NCBI GenBank assembly: GCA_026984715.1
Contig: JALSRO010000038.1
Coordinates: 1 to 5,343, forward strand
DNA from: Chromatiales bacterium
GTDB lineage: Bacteria > Pseudomonadota > Gammaproteobacteria > Thiohalospirales > Thiohalospiraceae
Reading direction: 5' to 3'
DNA: 5,343 nucleotides
Numbering within the stretch: the stretch's first letter is position 1; each line of letters opens with the position of its first letter. Below are positions 1-5,343 of the stretch, in pieces. A program made the position numbers and the translations under genes. The notes under the pieces are model-generated. The model saw only the letters and a list, made by a program, of their open reading frames with translations, made no database searches and was not told the DNA's origin.

Positions 1-1000
1 CCAAAGGCAGGGTATGGAATGCATCATAGAGCGCTCCCAACAGCTCTTCCCCCGGTGCCTTCACCCAGCGCCCCTCCATGGCGGTTTCCGCGTTGCCGGG
101 AATCTCCCAGCACGCCTCGAATCCCCGGAAGTGATCGATGCGCACAAAATCGAACAGCTCCAGCTGGGTACGCATCCGGCCGATCCACCAACTGAAACCA
201 TCTTCGCGCATCCGCTCCCAGCGATACAGAGGGTTACCCCATAGCTGGCCGGTAGCTGAAAAATAGTCGGGGGGAACGCCGGCCACCCTCTCCGCCCTAC
301 CGTGCTCATCCACGCTGAAATACTTCCGGTGGGCCCACACCTCGGCACTGTCGTGGGCCACAAAGATCGGCATGTCCCCAAACAGCAGCACGCCGAGTCG
401 GCGGGCATAGTCACGTAACTCCTGCCACTGGCGAAAAAACAGATACTGTTGAAAACGGATCGAATCGATCTCGTCGGCAAGGCGCTTCCGGGCCTGCTCC
501 AGCGCTTCCGGCCGCCGATCACGCAGCGGCTCGGGCCAGCAGGACCACTCCTGCTCCCCCTGCTCGTGGCGCAGCGCCATGTAGAGCGAAAAATCGTCCA
601 GCCAGTCGGCATGCCGGGAGGAGAACTCCTCCAGCTCCTGCTGCTCCGCCTCTGAGGCCAGCGCCAGGAAGCCCTGGTAGGCCCGCTGAAGACAGCGGCG
701 GCGATATGCGCCACTGTCGTCGGCAGACTCCATCTCCGGCGGCTCGAGCCATCCCCTCCCTTGCAGCCACTCCAAATTGATCAACAGAGGGTTGCCGGCA
801 TGTACCGAGAGACACTGATAGGGTGATCCATCGCCATGGGTCGGGCCCAGCGGCAGAACCTGCCACACGGTAACCCTGCTGGCGGCCAGAAATTCAACAA
901 AGCGATAGGCCTCGGCACCGAGATCACCGTTGCCCACCCCTCCCGGCAGCGACGTGACATGTAGCAGGATTCCGGCGCGACGCTCGTCCGCAATACTCAT
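1..1000 (-). CDS. malQ: 4-alpha-glucanotransferase (amylomaltase, GH77), 3' end cut by window edge
   Basis: Cytoplasmic disproportionating enzyme that transfers glucan segments between malto-oligosaccharides. My translation of the minus strand from the ATG at 1000-998 is open for 333 codons to the window edge. GH77 signatures seen: RAGILLHVTSLPG (residues 8-20), LPLGPTHGDGSPYQ (49-62), HAGNPLL (67-73), GVPPDYFSATGQLWGNPLYRW (241-261) and FVRIDHFRGFEACWEIP (285-301). D289 in RIDHFRG is the expected catalytic nucleophile. The acid/base Glu of the family's EDLG motif would lie beyond the edge. Family members of this type are about 500 residues, so roughly one third is missing. The start is fixed by an in-frame TAA (the glgC stop) three codons upstream and by conserved sequence beginning near residue 8. 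The gene lies 6 bases after glgC and is probably cotranscribed with it. No good Shine-Dalgarno site precedes it, so translation may be coupled to glgC. Its company suggests glycogen-linked maltodextrin recycling rather than a maltose regulon. Confidence 0.95.
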   Translation of the reverse strand, partial: MSIADERRAGILLHVTSLPGGVGNGDLGAEAYRFVEFLAASRVTVWQVLPLGPTHGDGSPYQCLSVHAGNPLLINLEWLQGRGWLEPPEMESADDSGAYRRRCLQRAYQGFLALASEAEQQELEEFSSRHADWLDDFSLYMALRHEQGEQEWSCWPEPLRDRRPEALEQARKRLADEIDSIRFQQYLFFRQWQELRDYARRLGVLLFGDMPIFVAHDSAEVWAHRKYFSVDEHGRAERVAGVPPDYFSATGQLWGNPLYRWERMREDGFSWWIGRMRTQLELFDFVRIDHFRGFEACWEIPGNAETAMEGRWVKAPGEELLGALYDAFHTLPL

Positions 1001-1006
1001 GCCGTA

Positions 1007-2275
1007 TTAGCGCACATGGTGTACCTGCTGGCCAAGCATCTCCGGTATCACTAGAACCACTCCCCCTTCACTGACATGGAAACGCTTCTCATCCTGCTCC
1101 CGATCTTCCCCAATCACCATCCCTGCGGGGATATCACACTTTTTGTCGATAATCGCCTTGCGGATACGGCAGTTCTGCCCAATGTTGACATCCGGGAGAA
1201 TGACCGAGTCCTCGACCGTAGACCACGACTCCACCACCACGTTGGAAAACAGCAGGGATCGACGCACCGTCGCTCCGGAGATGATGCAGCCGCCGGAGGT
1301 GATGGAATCCACAGCCATGCCACGACGATCGTCGTCATCGAATACAAATTTCGCCGGCGGAACCTGGCGTTGATAGGTCCATATCGGCCAGTCCTGGTCG
1401 TAGAGATTCAGCTCCGGGGTAACGCTGATCAGCTCGAGATTGGCCTTCCAGTAGCTGTCCACAGTACCCACGTCACGCCAGTAGCCCTGTCCGCCACCCT
1501 GGGAGTCGGCAAACGGATAGGCATATACTCGGTACTTCTCCAGCAGCCCGGGAATGATATCCTTGCCGAAGTCACGACTGGAACCAGGGGTATCGGCATC
1601 CTTGATCAGCTGCTCATAGAGGAACTCTGTATTGAAGATGTAGATCCCCATGGAAACCAGCGCGATATCCTCCGAACCAGGCTTGGGAACCGGGTTTTCC
1701 GGCTTCTCCTCGAAGCTCGTTATGCGCTGCTCGCCATCCACACCCATAACACCGAAGGCGCTCGCCTCTGCCAGTGGGACATCGATGCAACCCACGGTGA
1801 CGTCAGCCTCCCTCTCTACGTGAAGCGCAAGCATCGGGCCGTAATCCATCTTGTAGATGTGATCCCCGGCAAGGATCAGGACATAGTCGGGATTGTGGCG
1901 GCGAATGATATCCAGATTCTGGTACACAGCATCCGCAGTACCCGCATACCAGGAGGCCTCGATGCGCTGCTGTGCCGGCAAAAGCTCCACGAACTCCCCG
2001 AAATCACCACGCAGTGATCCCCACCCCTGCCGGATATGGCGGATCAGGGAGTGCGCCTTGTACTGTGTCAACACACCGATACGGCGGATCCCCGAGTTGA
2101 TACAGTTGGAGAGAGGAAAATCGATGATGCGGAACTTCCCCGCAAACGGAACCGCTGGCTTGGCGCGCCACATGGTAAGCTGCTTCAGCCGGGAACCCCG
2201 TCCCCCTGCCAGCACCAGCGCCAGCGTATTACTGGTGAGACGGCTGACGAATCGCGAGTGACGGTTGAATTGCAT
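1007..2275 (-). CDS. glgC: Glucose-1-phosphate adenylyltransferase (ADP-glucose pyrophosphorylase)
   Basis: Makes ADP-glucose and pyrophosphate from ATP and glucose-1-phosphate, usually the regulated step of bacterial glycogen synthesis; a cytoplasmic homotetramer in the family. The 422-residue protein is close to the 431 of E. coli GlgC and looks complete. Seen: nucleotide-binding LAGGRGSRL (22-30), [17 protein letters not shown] (37-53), GTADAVYQN (112-120), LAGDHIYK (135-142) with D138 matching the E. coli catalytic Asp142, FEEKP (188-192) with K191 matching the glucose-1-phosphate-binding Lys195, SMGIYIF (208-214), YWRDVGT (265-271), and a C-terminal left-handed beta-helix from about 310. 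The ATG at 2275 follows an AGGAGG by 7 bases. It is the first gene of a minus-strand pair with malQ and diverges from glgB. Odd points: E. coli Lys39 aligns with W36, His46 with P43, and the C-terminal Arg419 and Arg423 with P411 and G415. Activator choice may therefore differ from the enteric fructose-1,6-bisphosphate type. Confidence 0.98.
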   Translation of the reverse strand: MQFNRHSRFVSRLTSNTLALVLAGGRGSRLKQLTMWRAKPAVPFAGKFRIIDFPLSNCINSGIRRIGVLTQYKAHSLIRHIRQGWGSLRGDFGEFVELLPAQQRIEASWYAGTADAVYQNLDIIRRHNPDYVLILAGDHIYKMDYGPMLALHVEREADVTVGCIDVPLAEASAFGVMGVDGEQRITSFEEKPENPVPKPGSEDIALVSMGIYIFNTEFLYEQLIKDADTPGSSRDFGKDIIPGLLEKYRVYAYPFADSQGGGQGYWRDVGTVDSYWKANLELISVTPELNLYDQDWPIWTYQRQVPPAKFVFDDDDRRGMAVDSITSGGCIISGATVRRSLLFSNVVVESWSTVEDSVILPDVNIGQNCRIRKAIIDKKCDIPAGMVIGEDREQDEKRFHVSEGGVVLVIPEMLGQQVHHVR

Positions 2276-2280
2276 TACGC

Positions 2281-2288
2281 AACCTCCT
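2281..2288 (-). promoter_or_regulatory. Strong ribosome binding site of glgC
   Basis: Read on the minus strand this is AGGAGGTT. The AGGAGG core (2288-2283) sits 7 bases before the glgC ATG at 2275, which is near-ideal Shine-Dalgarno sequence and spacing. It decides the glgC start and contrasts with the absence of such a site before malQ. Confidence 0.9.
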
Positions 2289-2300
2289 GGCTATTGCATG

Positions 2301-2330
2301 ATTGTACGACCATCGTTTTTCTCCCCCCAA
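2301..2330 (-). promoter_or_regulatory. Candidate sigma-70-type promoter for glgC-malQ
   Basis: On the minus strand a -10-like TACAAT (2306-2301, 5 of 6 matches to TATAAT) is preceded, 18 bases upstream, by TTGGGG (2330-2325), a weak -35 that keeps only the TTG. Transcription would start near 2294, giving a leader of about 19 bases that still holds the complete ribosome binding site. The spacer contains a purine run with six G and five A. The poor -35 suggests a weak or activator-dependent promoter. This is inferred from motif matching by eye only. Confidence 0.4.
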
Positions 2331-2373
2331 ACAGTCAGCTTTGGTCGAGCCGTAACCGCAATCCGTGTTAATC

Positions 2374-2448
2374 TTGGCGCCATCGAAACGGAGGATTGCT
2401 ATTGTGAACGACCCTCGGAACATAAACAATACCATAGCATTGGCGCCA
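2374..2448. repeat. Pair of TTGGCGCCA elements flanking the glgB start
   Basis: TTGGCGCCA occurs at 2374-2382 and again at 2440-2448. Its inner eight bases, TGGCGCCA, form a perfect palindrome. Copies are 66 bases apart, roughly six helical turns, one in the glgB leader and one 36 bases into the gene. The core GGCGCC occurs elsewhere in the window (for example within glgB), but I saw the full TGGCGCCA only at these two places. It could be a dimeric-regulator operator pair, or chance in GC-rich DNA. The second copy simply encodes L-A-P in a plausible codon context. Confidence 0.3.
2390..2394 (+). promoter_or_regulatory. Ribosome binding site that sets the glgB GTG start
   Basis: GGAGG stands 9 bases before the GTG at 2404. 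The more upstream in-frame GTG at 2365 has no purine-rich site before it, so this sequence decides for 2404 as the start of glgB. Confidence 0.8.
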
Positions 2449-4596
2449 GACCTATTGAAGATCGTCGACGCACGCCATCATGATCCTTTCTCTGTTCTCG
2501 GCCGCCACATCGAGGGTGACCTCGAGACCGTGCGTACCTTCGTCCCCGATGCGGCATCTGTCTGTATCGGCCCGGATGGGCCCGAGCTGAAGCGCATCGG
2601 CGATACCGATCTGTTCGAGTGGCTGGGCCCGTCAGGTACCACCGGAAAGGCCTACCGGCTGCACTGGAGAGACCGCAGCGGGAAGGAGCACCGTTTCATC
2701 GATCCCTATCAGTTTCCCCCGCAGATATCGGAGTTCGATCTGCACCTGTTCGGCGAAGGCAGACATTGGCATATCTACAACATTCTCGGCGCCCACCCAG
2801 TGGAGATCGAGGGAGTGAAAGGGGTGCGCTTTGCCACATGGGCACCAAACGCCGAACGCATCAGTGTGATAGGAGAGTTCAACCATTGGGATGGGCGCCG
2901 CCACCCCATGGCGGTGCATGGAAGCAGCGGGGTCTGGGAGCTGTTTATCCCCGAACTGGAGCCGGGCCTCCTCTATAAATTCGAGATCCGCAACCGCTAC
3001 AGCGGAGAGATCCTTATCAAGACCGATCCTTACGGACAACAGTTCGAGTTGCGCCCCGATACTGCGGCACTGATTCACAGCGAAGAGCCGTTCCTGTGGC
3101 AGGACGGTGACTGGATGAAACAGAGGGCCACCAACGACTGGCAACACCGCCCCATGGCCGTATATGAGGTACATCTGGGCTCCTGGCGCCGCGACGAACA
3201 GGGCCATTTTCTCAACTACCGGGAGCTGGCGGTGCAGCTGGTTGACTACGTCACCACGATGGGATTCTCACACATTGAACTGCTGCCGATCACCGAGCAC
3301 CCGCTGGACGCCTCGTGGGGATACCAGACGACAGGTTACTACGCCCCCACCAGCCGCTTCGGCACCCCGGACGATTTCCGTTTCTTCGTCGACTACTGTC
3401 ACCAGCACGGAATCGGCGTACTGCTGGACTGGGTACCCGCTCACTTCCCCAAGGACAGCCATGGCATTGCCCGTTTCGACGGTACCGCCCTGTACGAGCA
3501 CGAGGATCCCCGGCGCGGAGAGCATCGCGACTGGGGTACCTTGATCTACAACTACGGGCGCAACGAAGTGAGGAACTTCCTGCTCGCCAGCGCCATGTAC
3601 TGGCTGGAGGAGTTCCACATCGACGGCCTGCGGGTAGATGCGGTCGCCTCCATGATCTATCTGGACTACTCCCGCGAACCGGGTGACTGGATCCCCAACA
3701 TCTATGGCGGAAACGAGAACCTGGAGGCGCTGGAGTTTCTTCGGGAGTTGAATACGGTGATCCACGGCCAGCACCCCGGCGCGCTGGTGATTGCCGAAGA
3801 GTCCACCTCCTGGCCGCAGGTGAGCCGCCCGGTCTGGCTCGGCGGCCTCGGTTTCTCCATGAAGTGGAACATGGGCTGGATGCACGACACCCTTCAGTAT
3901 ATGAGCAAGGATCCCATCCACCGCCACTACCACCACGACCAGCTCACCTTCGGCCTGCTGTACGCCTTCACCGAGAACTTCATGCTGCCCTTCTCCCATG
4001 ATGAGGTCGTACACGGCAAGGGCTCCATGCTCAACAAGATGCCCGGAGACGAGTGGCAGCGGTTTGCCAACCTCCGCCTGCTCTATACCTATATGTATAC
4101 CTACCCCGGGAAGAAACTGCTGTTCATGGGGTGCGAATTCGGACAGGGAGTGGAGTGGAACTTCGCGACCGGACTGGACTGGTATGTGCTCGATTTCCCT
4201 CTCCATCAGGGCGTCAAACAGCTGCTGTGCGATCTGAACCGCTGCTACCGGGACACCACTCCGCTACACCGTTACGATTTCGAACAGCAGGGATTCGAAT
4301 GGCTCGATTGTCACGACTCTGATCAGTCGGTACTGAGCTATCTGCGCAGGGATGAAGAGCAGTTTGCGGTAGTAATACTCAATTTCACACCGGTAGTACG
4401 TGAAAACTACCGCGTTGGAGTCCCCCTTCCCGGCTACTATCGGGAGATCATCAACTCGGACTCCTCCCACTACGGTGGAAGCAACGTCGGCAACGGGGGT
4501 GGAGTGAACAGCGAACCGATCCCCTGGATGGGCCAGCCGCACTCCATCGACCTGACCCTGCCGCCACTTGCGGGTATGATATTCAAACTTACCTGA
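2404..4596 (+). CDS. glgB: 1,4-alpha-glucan branching enzyme (GH13)
   Basis: Cuts alpha-1,4 glucan chains and re-attaches the segment through an alpha-1,6 bond, creating glycogen branches in the cytoplasm. From the GTG at 2404 the protein has 730 residues, against 728 in E. coli GlgB. Domains in order: N-terminal N1 module (about 15-120, including the [11 protein letters not shown] motif), CBM48 (about 130-215, with FATWAPNA and FNHWDG), GH13 catalytic barrel (about 250-600) and a C-terminal beta domain (about 610-730). Catalytic regions seen: DWVPAHF (342-348), [10 protein letters not shown] (408-417) with nucleophile D412, AEEST (464-468) with acid/base E465, and SHDEVVH (531-537) with D533. 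All keep a constant offset of 7 from E. coli D405, E458 and D526, so the enzyme should be active. A GGAGG site 9 bases upstream supports the GTG start; an in-frame GTG at 2365 would add 13 residues but has no such site. It diverges from glgC and is followed by glgA, probably in one transcript. Confidence 0.98.
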   Translation: MNDPRNINNTIALAPDLLKIVDARHHDPFSVLGRHIEGDLETVRTFVPDAASVCIGPDGPELKRIGDTDLFEWLGPSGTTGKAYRLHWRDRSGKEHRFIDPYQFPPQISEFDLHLFGEGRHWHIYNILGAHPVEIEGVKGVRFATWAPNAERISVIGEFNHWDGRRHPMAVHGSSGVWELFIPELEPGLLYKFEIRNRYSGEILIKTDPYGQQFELRPDTAALIHSEEPFLWQDGDWMKQRATNDWQHRPMAVYEVHLGSWRRDEQGHFLNYRELAVQLVDYVTTMGFSHIELLPITEHPLDASWGYQTTGYYAPTSRFGTPDDFRFFVDYCHQHGIGVLLDWVPAHFPKDSHGIARFDGTALYEHEDPRRGEHRDWGTLIYNYGRNEVRNFLLASAMYWLEEFHIDGLRVDAVASMIYLDYSREPGDWIPNIYGGNENLEALEFLRELNTVIHGQHPGALVIAEESTSWPQVSRPVWLGGLGFSMKWNMGWMHDTLQYMSKDPIHRHYHHDQLTFGLLYAFTENFMLPFSHDEVVHGKGSMLNKMPGDEWQRFANLRLLYTYMYTYPGKKLLFMGCEFGQGVEWNFATGLDWYVLDFPLHQGVKQLLCDLNRCYRDTTPLHRYDFEQQGFEWLDCHDSDQSVLSYLRRDEEQFAVVILNFTPVVRENYRVGVPLPGYYREIINSDSSHYGGSNVGNGGGVNSEPIPWMGQPHSIDLTLPPLAGMIFKLT

Positions 4597-4675
4597 TTCG
4601 GAGATGGCAGCATCGCGCACACAACCGGGGCAGAGGCAGCCGGACAGCTCTCCTCGAAGTTCGGTCACGAAAAGC
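4597..4675 (+). other. glgB-glgA spacer, possibly partly coding
   Basis: These 79 bases lie between the glgB stop and the preferred glgA start. I see no promoter, no convincing terminator stem-loop and no clear Shine-Dalgarno site. An ATG at 4604 is in frame with glgA with no stop between, and it directly follows a GGAG with no spacing. If used, it would make most of the spacer coding for 24 extra residues rich in Ser, Arg, Gln and Pro. The lack of a terminator fits glgB-glgA cotranscription. Confidence 0.5.
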
Positions 4676-5343
4676 ATGCAAAAGAAACAGACTCCTCCAC
4701 TCAAGATACTGTTTGCCGCCAGCGAAGCCCGCCCCCTGATCAAGACAGGGGGACTCGGAGACGTAGCCGGTACTCTCCCCCTGGCCGTCAAAGCGCTCAA
4801 ACAGGATGTGCGCCTGGTTATCCCTGCCTACCCGGCCGCACTCCAACACAAGGGAAAGACCAGGACAATCTCCCGGCTCACTCTCCCGCTGGGAAGAGTG
4901 CAGATCCTGGAGCGGCTGCTGCCTGGGAGCCGGCTCAAGGTCTGGATGGTGGAGTACCCCCCCTATTTCAATCGCGAGGGCAACCCCTACCAGGGTCCCA
5001 ACGGCCTGCCCTGGCCTGACAATGCCGAGCGCTTCGCCCTGTTTTGCCAAGCGATCACTGCCCTGGCCCTCAACCAGGCAGGATTGGGGTGGCAGCCGGA
5101 TCTGGTGCATTGCAACGATTGGCAGACCGGCCTGGTACCGGCCCTGCTCTCTCGCGCGAAGAATCGACCAGCCACACTGTTCACCGTCCACAACCTGGCC
5201 TATCAGGGGCTGTTCCCCGAAAGCACCTTTGGTGCACTCGACCTTCCCTGGTCATTCTGGTCGCCCCACGCGCTGGAGTTCTACGGGCAACTCTCATTCA
5301 TGAAGGGGGGACTGGTGTTCGCTGACCGGATAAACACTGTCAG
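4676..5343 (+). CDS. glgA: Glycogen synthase (ADP-glucose type, GT5), 3' end cut by window edge
   Basis: Transfers glucose from ADP-glucose to the non-reducing end of alpha-1,4 glucan. From the ATG at 4676 there are 222 codons before the edge, about 45% of the usual 475-500 residues; this is most of the N-terminal starch-synthase catalytic domain. Seen: KILFAASEARPLIKTGGLGDVAG (10-32), where K23 and D29 match the E. coli KTGGLAD motif that binds ADP-glucose; GPNGLPWPDNAERFALF (107-123); DLVHCNDWQTGLVPALL (142-158); FTVHNLAYQGLFP (169-181); and EFYGQLSFMKGGLVFADRINTV (201-222). The C-terminal Rossmann half lies outside the window. It follows glgB by 79 bases on the same strand. Neither start candidate is well supported: 4676 leaves the usual short tail before KILF but has no strong Shine-Dalgarno site, and 4604 would add 24 residues and also lacks a properly spaced one. 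I prefer 4676 by family length. Confidence 0.95.
   Translation, partial: MQKKQTPPLKILFAASEARPLIKTGGLGDVAGTLPLAVKALKQDVRLVIPAYPAALQHKGKTRTISRLTLPLGRVQILERLLPGSRLKVWMVEYPPYFNREGNPYQGPNGLPWPDNAERFALFCQAITALALNQAGLGWQPDLVHCNDWQTGLVPALLSRAKNRPATLFTVHNLAYQGLFPESTFGALDLPWSFWSPHALEFYGQLSFMKGGLVFADRINTV

Larger units (their letters stand above)
2276..2403. promoter_or_regulatory. Divergent intergenic control region between glgC and glgB
   Basis: These 128 bases separate the starts of two divergently transcribed glycogen genes, so the promoters of both units are expected here. The minus-strand side has a plausible -10 and a strong ribosome binding site for glgC. On the plus-strand side I find no convincing promoter for glgB. 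An AT-rich GTTAAT (2367-2372) could act as a -10, but no good -35 stands at the right distance; TTGGTC (2341-2346) is too far away. A 13-base pyrimidine tract (2316-2328) and a TTGGCGCCA element (2374-2382) also lie here. No ORF or RNA gene is apparent. Confidence 0.65.

Noticed and set aside
61..714. Minus-strand frame of 217 codons inside malQ in another frame
   Set aside because: The malQ frame carries all the GH77 motifs through this stretch. This alternative is Arg/Ser/Pro-rich and motif-free.
1076..2017. Open frame of 313 codons on the plus strand opposite glgC
   Set aside because: It lies wholly antisense to a clearly functional glgC. Its translation shows no recognisable domain, and long antisense frames are expected from GC-rich codon usage.
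2365..2403. Upstream GTG start for glgB adding 13 residues
   Set aside because: No Shine-Dalgarno site precedes it, whereas GGAGG is well placed for the GTG at 2404. The added residues are outside the usual family length.
3268..4206. Open frame of 312 codons on the minus strand opposite glgB
   Set aside because: It is antisense to the GH13 catalytic region of glgB. Composition is Val/Gly/His-rich without a motif, no ribosome binding context was identified, and it fits a codon-bias shadow.
4597..4675. Terminator between glgB and glgA
   Set aside because: Only very short inverted repeats (such as CGAAGTTCG with a one-base loop) were found, with no T tract, so no terminator can be supported.
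4264..5191. Minus-strand frames opposite the glgB end and glgA
   Set aside because: They oppose conserved glgB and glgA coding sequence and span both genes without recognisable protein features.

Overview
This window is one glycogen (alpha-1,4/1,6-glucan) storage locus from a moderately GC-rich bacterium. The protein sequences look proteobacterial, most likely gammaproteobacterial. GlgC and GlgB align almost without gaps to the E. coli enzymes by memory, GlgB has the long N-terminal form, and the SPYQCLS/HAGNP variant in MalQ is of a type I associate with beta/gammaproteobacteria. I cannot name the genus.

Layout: two gene pairs diverge from a 128-bp intergenic region (2276-2403). To the left, on the minus strand, lie glgC (ADP-glucose pyrophosphorylase, complete, 2275-1007) and then malQ (4-alpha-glucanotransferase, start at 1000, cut by the left edge). 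Only 6 bases separate them, and both are in the same reading frame. To the right, on the plus strand, lie glgB (branching enzyme, complete, GTG start at 2404, ends 4596) and, after 79 bases, glgA (glycogen synthase, start at 4676 or possibly 4604, cut by the right edge). Coding density is very high, with no RNA gene, mobile element, CRISPR array or convincing terminator.

How the genes work together: GlgC makes ADP-glucose from glucose-1-phosphate and ATP. GlgA adds that glucose to growing alpha-1,4 chains. GlgB cuts and re-attaches segments as alpha-1,6 branches. MalQ disproportionates short malto-oligosaccharides, which can recycle debranching products or supply primers. No glgX or glgP is visible here.

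No new type of system is present. The points most worth a second look are: (1) a GlgC whose effector-site residues differ from the E. coli fructose-1,6-bisphosphate site; (2) the tight in-frame glgC/malQ junction, where malQ has no Shine-Dalgarno site of its own; (3) a pair of TTGGCGCCA sequences flanking the glgB start; and (4) an unresolved glgA start.
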